Assembly: GCA_001464995.1 (NCBI GenBank)
Contig: LNEQ01000217.1
Coordinates: forward strand, 1-35,397
Length of the DNA: 35,397 nucleotides
Direction: 5' to 3'
DNA from: Actinobacteria bacterium Ga0077541
GTDB lineage: Bacteria; Actinomycetota; Thermoleophilia; Miltoncostaeales; Miltoncostaeaceae
The notes beneath the pieces are model-generated. The model did no database searches. It saw only the letters and a list, made by a program, of their open reading frames with translations, and was not told the DNA's origin. This document shows, piece by piece, positions 1 through 9,175 of the stretch; positions within the stretch are counted from its first letter, which is position 1, and each line of letters opens with the position of its first letter. The position numbers were made by a program, and so were the translations under genes.

Positions 1-1521
1 CGGGCGGCCGTGGCGGGGGCGGGCGCCCTGATGCTCGCCTACGTCCTCGCCTGCGACGGCGGCGCCTCCGTCGCGCGGGCGGGCATCGTCGGGGGGCTCG
101 GGCTGCTGGCCGAGGTGCGCTCGTCGCCGCGTGAGCGCTGGTACCTGATGCTGGTCGGCCTGTCGGTGCTGCTCGCGCATCAGCCGCGCGCCATCCACGA
201 CCCCGGGCTGCAGCTCTCGTTCGCGGCCGTCACGGGCCTGTTCCTGCTCGCGCCGCCGGCCAGCGCGTGGCTGTCGGGCTGGATGCCGGCCCGGATCGCC
301 GACCTGGCGGGCCTGGCCGCCGCCGCGAGCCTCGCGACCGCCCCCGTGGTGGTGTGGCACTTCGGGCGCCTGTCGATCGCGGGTCTGGCGCTGAACGTGG
401 TGGCCGTACCGCTGGCGGCGCCGATCGTGATCCTCGCCCTGGCGGGCCTCGCGGCGGGAGCGGTGCTGCCCGCCGCCGGGGTCGTCCTGGCCTGGGCGGC
501 GGGCCTCGGGGCGTGGGCGCTGCTGCTCGCGGCCCGAGGCGCCGCGGCGATCCCGGGCGCCGCCGTCGATCTGCCGCCGGCGAGCGCCCCGGCGTTCATC
601 GGCCTGGCGCTGGCCCCGCTGGCGCTCTGGGGGGTCATCCGGCCGGGCGGCTCCACGGAGGGCGTGCGGGCGATCCCCTGGCGCCCGGTGGCCGCGCTCG
701 CCCTCGCCGTGGCGGCCTGCGCCTGGGCCCTCTCGCGCCCCGCGCCGCCACCTCCCTGGCCGGCCACCGCGGCGCTGACGGTGCTCGACATCGGTCAGGG
801 CGACGCGATCCTGCTGCGGAGCCCGGAGGGGGCCGCAGCCGTGTTCGACACCGGCCCGCCGGGCGAGCCGGCGCCCGTGGTCGCGGCGCTCCGCCGCGCG
901 GGGGTGAGCCGGCTCGACCTGCTGGTGCTGACCCACGACTCGCTCGACCACGTCGGCGGCGCGCTCGACATCCTCGAGCGGTTCCCGGTGGGCGCCGTGC
1001 TGGCCCCGCCCGACCCCGTGGACGGCTGGCTGCCGGCCGCCCGCGCGGTGGTCGCCGGCGCGCGGGCTCGGGGGGTTCCGGTCGGGCGCGTGCGGGCGGG
1101 TTCGCGCCTGCGCCTCGGCCGGTGGAGCCTGCAGGTTCTGTCGCCGTCCGGTCCGCGCCCGGCCGGCGCCGATCCCAACCCGTACAGCCTGGTCGCCCTG
1201 GCGCGCGGCGACGGGCTCACGGCCCTGCTGACCGCCGACGCCGAGAGCGACGCGCTCGCCCGGCTGGTGACGGGCCGCATCGACGTGCTCAAGGTCTCCC
1301 ATCACGGCTCGGAGGATCCCGGCCTCCCCGCCCAGCTGCAACGCATGCGCCCGCGCGTCGCCCTGGTGTCGGCGGGCGAGGACAACTCCTTCCGCCATCC
1401 CCGCCCCGAGACCCTCGCCGCCCTGGCGGCGGGCGGCGCCGCCACCTGGCGCACCGACCGCTCCGGCGACCTGACGGTCACGGCCTGGCGCGGGGAGCTC
1501 GTCGTCACGGGCACCCGCTAG
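1..1521 (+). CDS. comEC: ComEC/Rec2-type DNA uptake protein, C-terminal part (cut by window edge)
   Basis: This is the C-terminal ~506 residues of a ComEC channel protein, which moves single-stranded DNA across the cytoplasmic membrane during natural transformation. The frame is open from base 1, so the start and N-terminal domain lie outside the window. The first ~250 visible residues are hydrophobic competence-domain membrane segments. From ~257 a metallo-beta-lactamase-like domain begins (TVLDIGQGDAILL, then LTHDSLDHVGG, and later KVSHHGSED and SFRHPRPE). The metal motif reads H-D-S-L-D-H, so the usual HxDxDH third position is Ser rather than Asp. The stop TAG is followed 12 bases later by holA, the common comEC-holA order. 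Family assignment is firm; whether the nuclease-like domain is active is not shown. Confidence 0.93.
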   Translation, partial: RAAVAGAGALMLAYVLACDGGASVARAGIVGGLGLLAEVRSSPRERWYLMLVGLSVLLAHQPRAIHDPGLQLSFAAVTGLFLLAPPASAWLSGWMPARIADLAGLAAAASLATAPVVVWHFGRLSIAGLALNVVAVPLAAPIVILALAGLAAGAVLPAAGVVLAWAAGLGAWALLLAARGAAAIPGAAVDLPPASAPAFIGLALAPLALWGVIRPGGSTEGVRAIPWRPVAALALAVAACAWALSRPAPPPPWPATAALTVLDIGQGDAILLRSPEGAAAVFDTGPPGEPAPVVAALRRAGVSRLDLLVLTHDSLDHVGGALDILERFPVGAVLAPPDPVDGWLPAARAVVAGARARGVPVGRVRAGSRLRLGRWSLQVLSPSGPRPAGADPNPYSLVALARGDGLTALLTADAESDALARLVTGRIDVLKVSHHGSEDPGLPAQLQRMRPRVALVSAGEDNSFRHPRPETLAALAAGGAATWRTDRSGDLTVTAWRGELVVTGTR

Positions 1522-1524
1522 TCT
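1519..1524 (+). promoter_or_regulatory. Candidate -10 box for leaderless holA
   Basis: The hexamer TAGTCT lies 9 bases before the holA ATG, and its first three bases are the comEC stop codon. The spacing would place transcription initiation at or next to the ATG, giving a leaderless mRNA. There is no Shine-Dalgarno sequence between box and start, and no clear -35 box. The assignment is by pattern similarity to the boxes before lepA, araC, deoC, trpC and tlpA. Confidence 0.4.
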
Positions 1525-1533
1525 GGCCCGTCG

Positions 1534-2604
1534 ATGGCCCCGGAACCCCTGAAGCCCGCCTACGCCATCTGGGGCGAGGACCGGGCGACGATCGACCGCG
1601 CGGTCTCCCGTCTGATCGCGCGGGTCGAGCGCGACGGCGGGATGCCCCCCGAGCGCGTCGCGGCCGAGGAGACGCCCGCGGCAGACGTCGTGGCGGCCTG
1701 CGAGGCGCTGTCGTTCGGGGGCCTGCGCCTGGTGCTGGTGGAGGGGGCCGACGCATGGAAGGCCGCCGACGCGGCCCCGCTGGTGAAGTACCTGGAGGCC
1801 CCGAACGAGGGCACGTGCCTGGCGATGGTCTCGGCCGGCCCGCTGACCCCCGCGCTGCACGGCGCGGTGGTCGAGCTGGGCGGCGAGCTGCGCTACGGCC
1901 CCGATCCGAAGGCCAAGCGCGGCGAGCGCGTGAAGTGGCTGGTCGACCACTTCCGTGGCGAGGTGGCCCGCGCCGGGGGCTCGGTGTCGCCCGCGCTCGC
2001 GCGGACGGTGGTGGAGCGCGTGATGGTCGACAGCGCCGACGCGCGCAAGGCCGGGCTGACGGCCATGGACCTCGCCCGCGAGGCCGAGAAGCTCGCCGCC
2101 TACGCCGACGGCGAGCCCGTGAGCGCGGAGATGATCGCCGCGATCGTCCCGGCGCACCCCGACGCCAAGGTCTACGAGCTGGCCGACGCGATCACGAGCG
2201 GCAACGCGCCGCAGGTGTACGACCTGCTCCAGGACCTGGCCACGGGCGACCATCCGGCCCCGCCGATCGTGATGCAGGTGCAGCTGGCCAACCGCTTCCG
2301 GTCGCTGGCCCAGGCGCAGGCGCTCGGGCCGAACCCCTCCCCGGACGCGGTCAGCGCGGCCACCGGCGTCAAGGGGTATCCCGCGCGCATCCTCGCCGAG
2401 CAGGCCCAGGCGATGCCCCCCGGGGCGGCCCAGCAGGCGCTTGCACGCATCGCGGCCCTGGAGCTCGACCTGCGCGTGTCGGCGCAGCTCGACTTCAGGC
2501 GCTCACCCGGTGACGGGGAGCGCCTGGTGCTCGAGACGGCGGCGCGCGACCTGCTCGCCCTGGCGCGCGGCACGAGGCCGTCGCCGGGCGATCCGGGGCA
2601 CTAG
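1534..2604 (+). CDS. holA: DNA polymerase III delta subunit
   Basis: This 356-residue protein matches HolA, the clamp-loader delta subunit that opens the beta sliding clamp for the replicative polymerase. It begins AYAIWGEDRATIDRAVSRL, the usual N-terminal 'pull out a nucleotide-free AAA fold' region. The central part (DLAREAEKLAAYADG) resembles the conserved EL.KL..Y. motif, and the C-terminus carries the helical collar (LDLRVSAQLDFRRSPGDGERLVLE). Length and its place after comEC both fit. ATG at 1534 is the only reasonable start. Its TAG stop overlaps the stop of convergent rpsT: the four bases CTAG at 2601-2604 end both genes, leaving no room for a terminator between them. Confidence 0.9.
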   Translation: MAPEPLKPAYAIWGEDRATIDRAVSRLIARVERDGGMPPERVAAEETPAADVVAACEALSFGGLRLVLVEGADAWKAADAAPLVKYLEAPNEGTCLAMVSAGPLTPALHGAVVELGGELRYGPDPKAKRGERVKWLVDHFRGEVARAGGSVSPALARTVVERVMVDSADARKAGLTAMDLAREAEKLAAYADGEPVSAEMIAAIVPAHPDAKVYELADAITSGNAPQVYDLLQDLATGDHPAPPIVMQVQLANRFRSLAQAQALGPNPSPDAVSAATGVKGYPARILAEQAQAMPPGAAQQALARIAALELDLRVSAQLDFRRSPGDGERLVLETAARDLLALARGTRPSPGDPGH

Positions 2605-2873
2605 CTGGTGGCGCCGACCTTCTGGACCATGCGGGCCACGCGGCTCTTCTTGCGCGCCGCGTTGTTGCGGTGAATGACGCCCTCGGCGGAGGCGCGGTCG
2701 ATCAGGTGCTCCAGCTCGCGGGCACGGGCGCTGATCTGGTCGCCATCACCGGACACGGCCGCGTCGTCGAGGCGACGGAACAGCGTCTTGATGGTCGAGC
2801 GGTACCTCAGGTTGCGGTCGCGCTGCTCGAGCGAGCGGCGGTTGCGCTTCTTCTGCTGCTTGATGTTCGCCAC
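2601..2873 (-). CDS. rpsT: 30S ribosomal protein S20
   Basis: This 90-residue basic protein is bS20, which binds 16S rRNA in the small subunit. The sequence starts ANIKQQKKRNRRSLEQRDRNLRYRS and ends with HRNNAARKKSRVARMVQKV, both characteristic. I chose the GTG at 2873 rather than upstream in-frame codons. It gives the family length and the expected N-terminus, and a clear GGAGG lies 9 bases upstream. S20 lies convergent to holA, a frequent arrangement. The two genes share CTAG as overlapping stop codons. The divergent neighbour is murJ. Confidence 0.95.
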   Translation of the reverse strand: MANIKQQKKRNRRSLEQRDRNLRYRSTIKTLFRRLDDAAVSGDGDQISARARELEHLIDRASAEGVIHRNNAARKKSRVARMVQKVGATS

Positions 2874-2906
2874 GCGGGGCGTCCTCCATGGGTCGGTCGG
2901 CGCTGC

Positions 2907-2912
2907 ATGGTA
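2907..2912 (-). promoter_or_regulatory. Candidate -10 box of rpsT promoter
   Basis: On the minus strand the sequence reads GCTACCAT, giving a TANNNT -10 hexamer about 33 bases before the rpsT start. This leaves room for a short 5' leader that contains the GGAGG ribosome binding site. No convincing -35 element is visible. It lies in the divergent rpsT-murJ gap. Confidence 0.35.
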
Positions 2913-2938
2913 GCGGCCCGGCCGGATCGCGGCCAGAG

Positions 2939-4504
2939 ATGAGCGCGAAGGCGGCCGCGGGGGGCCGCGGGCGATCGACCGCCATCTTCGCACTCTGGAC
3001 CGGTGTGAGCCGCGTGGCCGGCCTGCTGCGGGAGATCATCGCCGCCGCGATCTTCGGCACTCAGGGCGCCATCAACGCCTTCGTCATCGCGTTCGCGGTG
3101 CCCAACCTGCTGCGCAGCCTGGTGGCCGACTCGGCCCTGTCGGCCGCGTTCCTGCCGGTCTTCACCGAGCTGGAGGAGCAGGGGCGCGAGCGCGAGGCGC
3201 GGCGCCTGGCGGGGGCGCTGGTGGGCGTCATCGCCGTCGGGCTCGGGCTGATCAGCCTCGCCGCGGTGCTCACCGCGCCGTGGGTGATGCCCCTCTTCGC
3301 GCCCGGCCTGTCGCCCGAGCTGGTCGACGAGACGGTGCGGCTGTCGCAGATCATGTTCCCGATCGTGGTGCTGCTGGGGCTGACCGGCCTGGTCTCGGCG
3401 ATCCTCCAGGCGGGTGACCGCTTCGGCCCCACGGCGTTCGTCCCGGTGCTGTGGAACATGGTGATCATCGTGCTGCTGGTGGCGGCCACGCCGTTCGTGA
3501 CCGACGCCGAGCAGATCACGGTCTACGCGGTCGCGATCCTGGTGGGCACCCTCGCGCAGCTGCTCTACCTGCTGCCCTCGCTGCGGGGCCTGGGCCCCTT
3601 CCCGATCTCCCTCGGGCTCGGCAACGGGCACGTGCGCCGCGTGCTGATGCTGATGCTGCCGGTGACCCTCGGCCTCGGACTCATCAACGTGAACCTCGTG
3701 GTGGACGGCATCTTCGCGACGCTCGTCTCCGACGACGCGCCCCGGGCGATCGACGCGGCGTTCCGCCTCTACCTGCTGCCCCAGGGGATCTTCAGCGTGG
3801 CGATCGCCACCGTGCTGTTCCCGACGATCTCGCGCCTGGCCGCGCGCGACGACCACGAGGGCATGCGCAGCACGCTGGCCGACGGCGTGCGCCAGATCTT
3901 CTTCATGCTGCTGCCCGCCTCCGCCTTCCTGCTCGTGCTGGGCGAGCCGGTGGTGCGCCTGGTGTTCGAGCGCGGCGCGTTCGACGCGCTGAGCACCTCG
4001 CTCACCGCCTCGGCGCTCCTCTACTTCTCGATCGGCCTGGCGTTCAACGGCGCCAGCCTGCTGGTGCTGCGGGCCTTCTTCAGCATGCAGATGCCCATGG
4101 TCGCGACGAAGGTCGCGGCGGTCGGGGTGGTGCTGAACCTCGCCCTCAACGCCGCCCTCTACCAGCCGCTCGGGGTCGGCGGCATCCCGCTGTCCACCTC
4201 CATCTCCAGCATCATCACCTTCCTGATGCTGGTGTGGCTGCTCGAGCGCGAGCTCGGCGGCCTGCACCGGGCCTGGATCCTCGACGGGGTGGCGCGCAGC
4301 CTGGTGGCCAGCGGGGTGTCGATTCTGTTCGCCTGGACGGTCTGGTCGACGATCGACGGCGCCCTCGGCCGCGGCCCGGTGGCGCAGCTGCTGGCGATGG
4401 GCGCGGCCCTCGCCGCCTCGGCCGCGGGATACCTCGCCGCGGCCCATGCGTTCGAGATGCGCGAGCTGCAGGTGCTGTCGCGGCTCAGGCGGCCGCTACA
4501 GTAG
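2939..4504 (+). CDS. murJ: Lipid II flippase MurJ (MviN family)
   Basis: This polytopic membrane protein of ~521 residues belongs to the MurJ/MviN family of the MOP superfamily. These proteins flip lipid II to the outer face of the membrane for peptidoglycan assembly. Diagnostic stretches are [20 protein letters not shown] near the N-terminus, [27 protein letters not shown], and further hydrophobic segments consistent with about 14 helices. Conserved arginines of the cavity (R in [10 protein letters not shown] and NLLRSL) are present. The frame is open upstream to an ATG at 2888, but I prefer ATG 2939: it gives a normal N-terminus and does not run into the rpsT leader. The C-terminus overlaps the putative lepA promoter. 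Confidence 0.93.
   Translation: MSAKAAAGGRGRSTAIFALWTGVSRVAGLLREIIAAAIFGTQGAINAFVIAFAVPNLLRSLVADSALSAAFLPVFTELEEQGREREARRLAGALVGVIAVGLGLISLAAVLTAPWVMPLFAPGLSPELVDETVRLSQIMFPIVVLLGLTGLVSAILQAGDRFGPTAFVPVLWNMVIIVLLVAATPFVTDAEQITVYAVAILVGTLAQLLYLLPSLRGLGPFPISLGLGNGHVRRVLMLMLPVTLGLGLINVNLVVDGIFATLVSDDAPRAIDAAFRLYLLPQGIFSVAIATVLFPTISRLAARDDHEGMRSTLADGVRQIFFMLLPASAFLLVLGEPVVRLVFERGAFDALSTSLTASALLYFSIGLAFNGASLLVLRAFFSMQMPMVATKVAAVGVVLNLALNAALYQPLGVGGIPLSTSISSIITFLMLVWLLERELGGLHRAWILDGVARSLVASGVSILFAWTVWSTIDGALGRGPVAQLLAMGAALAASAAGYLAAAHAFEMRELQVLSRLRRPLQ
4497..4502 (+). promoter_or_regulatory. Candidate -10 box for leaderless lepA
   Basis: TACAGT lies 6 bases before the lepA GTG and overlaps the last codons and TAG stop of murJ. 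As with holA and tlpA, the spacing suits a transcript starting at the initiation codon. No Shine-Dalgarno sequence precedes the GTG, which supports a leaderless reading. Confidence 0.42.
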
Positions 4505-4508
4505 CCGC

Positions 4509-6320
4509 GTGGACCAGGGGCACATCCGTAACTTCTGCATCATCGCCCACATCGACCACGGGAAGTCGACGCTCGCCGACCGCATCCTCCAGCTGACCGG
4601 CGCGGTGAGCGAGCGGGACATGCGCAGCCAGGTCCTCGACTCGATGGACCTGGAGCGCGAGCGGGGGATCACGATCAAGGCGCAGGCCGTGCGCGTGCAC
4701 TACACGGCCTCCGACGGCGAGACCTACCAGCTCAACCTGATCGACACGCCCGGCCACGTGGACTTCAGCTACGAGGTCTCGCGCAGCCTCGCCGCCTGCG
4801 AGGGCGCGCTGCTGGTGGTGGACGCCAGCCAGGGCATCGAGGCCCAGACCCTCGCCAACACCTACCTGGCCATCGAGGGCGACCTCGAGGTCATCCCGGT
4901 GCTCAACAAGATCGATCTCCCGGCGGCCGACCCCGAGCTGCACGGCCGCGCGGTTGCCGACCTGATCGGCGACGACCCCGAGAACGTGCTCCGGATCTCG
5001 GCCAAGACCGGCGAGGGCATCGAGGCCGTGCTCGAGGCGGTGGTGGAGCGCGTGCCGCCGCCGAGCGGCGACCTGACCGCCCCGGCCCGCGCCCTGATCT
5101 TCGACTCGGTCTACGACCAGTACCGCGGCGTCGTGGCCTTCGTCCGGGTGATGGACGGCGTGTTCCAGAAGGGCGACAAGCTGCGCTGCATGCAGACCGG
5201 CCTCGTCGTGGAGTCGGAGGAGATCGGCGTGATGGCGCCGGTCATGACCCCGACGGGCAAGCTCGCGGCGGGCGAGACCGGCTACCTGGTGACCGGCCTC
5301 AAGAACCTCGGCGACCTGCGCGTGGGCGACACGATCACGCGCGTGGCCGAGCCGGCCGCCGAGGCCCTGCCGGGCTATCGCGAGGTCAAGCCGATGGTGT
5401 TCTGCGGGCTCTTCCCGGTGGACGCCGACGACTACCCCGACCTGCGCGACGCCCTCGAGAAGCTCTCGCTCAACGACGCCTCGCTGCGGTGGGAGCCCGA
5501 GAGCTCCCAGGCGCTCGGCTTCGGCTTCCGGTGCGGTTTCCTCGGCCTGCTGCACATGGACATCGTGCGGGAGCGGCTCGAGCGCGAGTACGACCTGGAG
5601 CTCCTCGCGACGACCCCCAACGTCGAGTACAAGGTCACCACGACGATGGGCGAGATCCTGCCGGTTCGCTCGCCCACCGAGCTGCCGCCCCCGACCAACA
5701 TCGCGATGATCGAGGAGCCCTTCGTGCGCTGCACGATCCTCGTGCCCAGCGACGGCGTGGGCGCCGTGATGAAGCTCTGCCAGGACCGCCGCGGCGTGTT
5801 CGTCACGATGGAGCCGATCGAGAACCGGCAGCAGATCGTCTACGACATGCCGCTCGCCGAGATCGTGCTCGACTTCTACGACCAGCTGAAGTCGCGCACC
5901 CGCGGCTACGCCTCGCTCGACTACGAGATCGTCGGGTACCGCGAGAGCCATCTGGTGAAGCTCGACGTGCTGCTCGCCGGTGACACGGTGGACGCGCTCT
6001 CGATGATCGTCCACCGCGACGAGGCCTACACCCGGGGCAAGCTGCTGGTGGAGCGCCTCTTCCGCACCATCCCGCGGCAGCTCTTCGACGTCCCGATCCA
6101 GGCCGCGATCGGGGGCAAGATCCTCGCCCGCGAGACCGTCAAGGCGCGCCGCAAGGACGTTCTGGCCAAGTGCTACGGCGGCGACATCAGCCGCAAGCGC
6201 AAGCTCCTCGAGCGCCAGAAGGAGGGGAAGAAGCGGATGAAGCAGGTGGGCTCGGTCGAGGTGCCACAGGAGGCGTTCCTGTCGGTGCTGAAGATCGGAG
6301 ACGACGGGAACGGCAAGTGA
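4509..6320 (+). CDS. lepA: Elongation factor 4 (LepA), ribosome back-translocase GTPase
   Basis: This 603-residue translational GTPase matches LepA/EF4, which acts on stalled or mistranslocated ribosomes and in subunit assembly. The G1 loop AHIDHGKST is at residues 13-21, the switch region has [13 protein letters not shown]3 is DTPGHVDF, G4 is NKIDLP, and the SAK G5 motif follows. Domain II, the LepA-type domains ([16 protein letters not shown]) and the LepA-specific C-terminus ([26 protein letters not shown]) are complete. GTG 4509 is chosen because the conserved N-terminus [17 protein letters not shown] begins there. The stop overlaps the hemW start by 4 bases (GTGA). Confidence 0.97.
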   Translation: MDQGHIRNFCIIAHIDHGKSTLADRILQLTGAVSERDMRSQVLDSMDLERERGITIKAQAVRVHYTASDGETYQLNLIDTPGHVDFSYEVSRSLAACEGALLVVDASQGIEAQTLANTYLAIEGDLEVIPVLNKIDLPAADPELHGRAVADLIGDDPENVLRISAKTGEGIEAVLEAVVERVPPPSGDLTAPARALIFDSVYDQYRGVVAFVRVMDGVFQKGDKLRCMQTGLVVESEEIGVMAPVMTPTGKLAAGETGYLVTGLKNLGDLRVGDTITRVAEPAAEALPGYREVKPMVFCGLFPVDADDYPDLRDALEKLSLNDASLRWEPESSQALGFGFRCGFLGLLHMDIVRERLEREYDLELLATTPNVEYKVTTTMGEILPVRSPTELPPPTNIAMIEEPFVRCTILVPSDGVGAVMKLCQDRRGVFVTMEPIENRQQIVYDMPLAEIVLDFYDQLKSRTRGYASLDYEIVGYRESHLVKLDVLLAGDTVDALSMIVHRDEAYTRGKLLVERLFRTIPRQLFDVPIQAAIGGKILARETVKARRKDVLAKCYGGDISRKRKLLERQKEGKKRMKQVGSVEVPQEAFLSVLKIGDDGNGK

Positions 6321-7423
6321 GCCCCGTCGCGCACCTCTACCTGCATCTGCCCTTCTGCTCCTCGCGCTGCGGCTACTGCGCGTTCGTGGTCAACGTCGGC
6401 GCCCTCGGGCGGCGCGACGAGTACCTCGACGCGCTGCTGGCCGAGCTGGAGGGAGAGCGCGCCGCCGGGCGCATCGGCGAGCTGCAGACGGTCTACCTGG
6501 GCGGCGGCACCCCGACGCTGATGCGCCCGCGCCGCCTCGCCGCGCTGATGGAGCGGATCCGGCCCCACCTGGCGCCGGGGGCCGAGGTGAGCATGGAGGC
6601 CAACCCCGAGTCGGTCGACGGCCCGGCGCTGGCCGCCCTGCGGCGGGCGGGCGTCAACCGCCTGTCGCTCGGCGTGCAGTCGTTCCAGCCGCACCTGCTG
6701 AGCGCCCTCGACCGCGCGGCCACGCCCGCCCAGGCGCGGCAGCTGATCGCCTGCGCCCGCGCGGCCGGCTTCGAGGACCTCAGCATCGACCTGATCTTCG
6801 GCATCCCCGGCCAGACCGCGGACGACCTCGAGCGCGACCTCGCCGAGGTGCTCACCGCGGGCCCCGACCACGTCTCCTGGTACGAGCTCGAGCTGAAGCC
6901 GGGCACCGCGCTGGCGCGGGCCGGCACGCCGGCCTTCGACGAGGACGAGGGCGCCGACGCCTACCGCCGCATCGTCGGCGGGCTCGAGGACGCCGGATAC
7001 GGCTGGTACGAGACGGCCAACTTCGCCCGCCCCGGCCACGAGTGCCGCCACAGCCTCGCCTACTGGTCGGCGGCCGACTACCTCGGCCTCGGGGTCGGCG
7101 CGGTGAGCACCGTCGGCGGGGAGCGGTGGCGCAACGCGGCCGCCCTCGACGGGTACCTCGCCGCCCTCGCGGCGGGGGAGGCGCCACCGCGCAGCCGTGA
7201 GCCCCTCGACGCCGACGACGTGCGGCGCGAGCGCTGGATGCTCGGCCTGCGCCTGGAGCGCGGCCTGCCGCTGGCGTGGGCCGGCCCGCCCGACCGCCCC
7301 GACGCGCTCGCGCGCCTCAGCGCCGCCGGCCTGCTGCACCACGACGCCGGCGCGGTGTCGCTCACCCGCGAGGGGCGCTTCGTGCAGAACGCGATCCTCC
7401 ACGAGCTGATGGATTACGCATGA
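6317..7423 (+). CDS. hemW: HemW-type radical SAM heme chaperone
   Basis: This 368-residue radical SAM protein is of the coproporphyrinogen III oxidase-like family. The cluster motif is C14-SSR-C18-GY-C21 followed by Ala-Phe. True HemN has a fourth cysteine (CxC) there, so Phe23 points to HemW, which carries heme to target proteins, rather than the decarboxylating oxidase. GGGTPTLM, the EANPES region and LSLGVQSFQ are all conserved, and a HemN C-terminal domain follows. It starts at GTG 6317 inside the lepA stop, and its TGA overlaps the hrcA ATG. lepA-hemW-hrcA is a widely conserved order. Many databases still name such proteins oxygen-independent coproporphyrinogen III oxidase. Confidence 0.9.
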   Translation: MSPVAHLYLHLPFCSSRCGYCAFVVNVGALGRRDEYLDALLAELEGERAAGRIGELQTVYLGGGTPTLMRPRRLAALMERIRPHLAPGAEVSMEANPESVDGPALAALRRAGVNRLSLGVQSFQPHLLSALDRAATPAQARQLIACARAAGFEDLSIDLIFGIPGQTADDLERDLAEVLTAGPDHVSWYELELKPGTALARAGTPAFDEDEGADAYRRIVGGLEDAGYGWYETANFARPGHECRHSLAYWSAADYLGLGVGAVSTVGGERWRNAAALDGYLAALAAGEAPPRSREPLDADDVRRERWMLGLRLERGLPLAWAGPPDRPDALARLSAAGLLHHDAGAVSLTREGRFVQNAILHELMDYA

Positions 7424-8487
7424 GCGACGCCCCGGCCGAGCAGCCCGGCGAGGACCTCCTCAAGCCGCGCCAGGAGGTGATCCTGCGCACCGTGGTGGAG
7501 GAGCACATCGCCTCGGGCGTGCCCGTGGGCAGCAAGAACATCGCCGGGCGCGAGGGGATCGACTTCGCCTCGTCCACGGTGCGCTACGAGCTGGCGCGCC
7601 TCGAGGAGCTCGGCTACCTGAACCACCCGCACACCTCGGCCGGCCGCGTGCCCACCGACCGCGGCTACCGCTACTACGTGGACACCCTGCTGACCCGCGA
7701 CCCGCCCGCCCAGGCGCCCGCCCTCGTCGAGACGGCCCTCGACCTCACCGAGATGCGGCGCGAGGTCGACGCGGCCCTCGAGCGGCTCGCCGACGTCGTG
7801 GCCCAGGTCACCAACCTGCTGGCCATCGTCACCTCCCCGGCGCCCCAGGCCTCGTCGGTACGGCACGTCGAGGTGCTGCAGCTTCAGCCGCAGGTGGTGA
7901 TGGTGGTGGTGATCACCTCCACCGGCGCCGTCACCAAGCGCGTGTTCGCCTTCGAGAGCGCGGTCGATCCGGGGCTCTGCGAATGGGCCGGGGCGTTCCT
8001 CAACGACCGGATCGTCGGTCTCACCGTGGGCTCGCGGATGATCGAGGACCGGCTCCGGGACCCCTCGCTCTCGCCGAAGGAGCGGACCTTCCTCCAGGTG
8101 CTCGCGCCGGCGATCGCCGAGCTGGCGGCCGGCGCGGCCGGCAGCATCGTGATCGGCGGTCAGGCGCGCTTCCTCGCCGAGCAGCGCCACCTCGACCTGA
8201 TGGCGATCGACGCGCTGATGGAGAGCCTGGAGGAGCGCTACACCCTGCTGGCGCTGCTGCGCGGGGCGCTCAGCCGCAACCAGGTCTACCTGCGCATCGG
8301 CGCCGAGCTGCCCGATCAGAACTTCGCCGGGCTCAGTATGGTGGCCGCCAACTACGGGGTGCCGCGGCGCAATCTCGGGACCGTCTCGCTCTTCGGCCCG
8401 ACCCGGATGGACTACCGGCTCGCGATGGCGACCGTCCGCGGGGCGGCCCAGATCCTGTCGCGTTACGTGGAGGGCGTTTATGAGTGA
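7420..8487 (+). CDS. hrcA: Heat-shock repressor HrcA
   Basis: This 355-residue protein matches HrcA, the repressor that binds CIRCE operators and controls groE and sometimes dnaK/dnaJ genes. The N-terminal winged helix is clear (RQEVILRTVVEEHIASGVPVGS, SSTVRYELARLEELGYLNHPHTSAGRVPTDRGYRYYVD). The C-terminal HrcA domain ends with the conserved GPTRMDYRLAMATVRGAAQIL. ATG 7420 overlaps the hemW stop (ATGA). In most Gram-positives dnaJ, or grpE-dnaK-dnaJ, follows directly. Here dnaJ is ~4.6 kb away, beyond a hypothetical gene, plsC, an IS and two minus-strand genes. I found no CIRCE inverted repeat in the window. Confidence 0.95.
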   Translation: MSDAPAEQPGEDLLKPRQEVILRTVVEEHIASGVPVGSKNIAGREGIDFASSTVRYELARLEELGYLNHPHTSAGRVPTDRGYRYYVDTLLTRDPPAQAPALVETALDLTEMRREVDAALERLADVVAQVTNLLAIVTSPAPQASSVRHVEVLQLQPQVVMVVVITSTGAVTKRVFAFESAVDPGLCEWAGAFLNDRIVGLTVGSRMIEDRLRDPSLSPKERTFLQVLAPAIAELAAGAAGSIVIGGQARFLAEQRHLDLMAIDALMESLEERYTLLALLRGALSRNQVYLRIGAELPDQNFAGLSMVAANYGVPRRNLGTVSLFGPTRMDYRLAMATVRGAAQILSRYVEGVYE

Positions 8488-9175
8488 GGAGGACGAGGGG
8501 CCCCGGCCCATCGACGACCGCTTCGAGATCCTCGAGGTCTGGCGGCGACCGCTGCGCGGCGACACCGCCGCCGCGGTGCGCGTGCTGGCCAAGGTGGAGG
8601 CCGGGGCCTACGGCCCCGAGGAGTACGCGGTCGGCGTGAGCACGCGCCCCGACGCCCACCTCGCCCCGCTGCTCGACGAGGCCGACCTCTTCACCGGGCT
8701 GTCGTTCGCCGAGGCCCACTGGGTCGCGGCCGTGCTGGCCTCGGCGGCCGACCGGGTGGAGGACGCCGAGAGCCTGCTGTTCGACCTCCGCGTGCCGGTC
8801 GACCTGGCCTGGCGCGAGGTGGAGCTGGCGGCCGAGGTGATCGAGCCGGGCGGCCTGCGCTCGGCGCCGCTGGTCCCCTGGGAGCCGGAGGCCGAGTCGA
8901 CGGGCGCCTCGCGTTACGCGATCGCGACCTTCACCCTCGACTGCGGTCACCAGGCCGTGGAACTGCTGCGCCAGGACCCCGACGCGGCGCCGTTCTGGGT
9001 CGAGGACGGCTCGGTCGACCACCTGGCCGCGCGCGACGCCCGCAGCCTCACCCGGCTGCTCTACCGCGCGGTCAACCTCGAGGAGGCGCAGCGGATCATC
9101 GAGGAGGCCCAGGCCAACCTCGCCAAGCACCCCGAGGACGACGACCACGACGACGAGGGCCGCGGCGACCGGTGA
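8480..9175 (+). CDS. Conserved-looking hypothetical protein between hrcA and plsC
   Basis: This 231-residue acidic protein is not one I recognise. It has no signal peptide, membrane segment or obvious catalytic motif. The middle is rich in Glu and Ala helices, and there is an aromatic/acidic stretch (APFWVEDGSVDHLAARDARSLTRLLYRAVN). The C-terminus is a very acidic His/Asp/Glu tail (HPEDDDHDDEGRGD) that might bind metal or be disordered. It is likely a real gene: codon use matches its neighbours, it overlaps hrcA by 8 bases and plsC by 4 bases, and it is transcribed with them. That position suggests co-expression with hrcA and plsC but says nothing firm about function. Confidence 0.72.
   Translation: MSEEDEGPRPIDDRFEILEVWRRPLRGDTAAAVRVLAKVEAGAYGPEEYAVGVSTRPDAHLAPLLDEADLFTGLSFAEAHWVAAVLASAADRVEDAESLLFDLRVPVDLAWREVELAAEVIEPGGLRSAPLVPWEPEAESTGASRYAIATFTLDCGHQAVELLRQDPDAAPFWVEDGSVDHLAARDARSLTRLLYRAVNLEEAQRIIEEAQANLAKHPEDDDHDDEGRGDR

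Noticed and set aside
267-2513. A long Arg/Gly/Pro-rich open frame overlapping comEC and holA
   Set aside because: Low-complexity composition and position over two clear genes show it is a GC-rich shadow frame.
2807-4447. A long minus-strand frame opposite murJ rich in Gln, His and Arg
   Set aside because: It lies opposite a well-conserved membrane protein and has no family features; it is the reverse-strand shadow of murJ codons.
4485-6014. A 509-codon minus-strand frame opposite lepA
   Set aside because: The plus strand encodes a textbook LepA, and the His/Val/Leu-rich reverse frame is an artefact of high GC.
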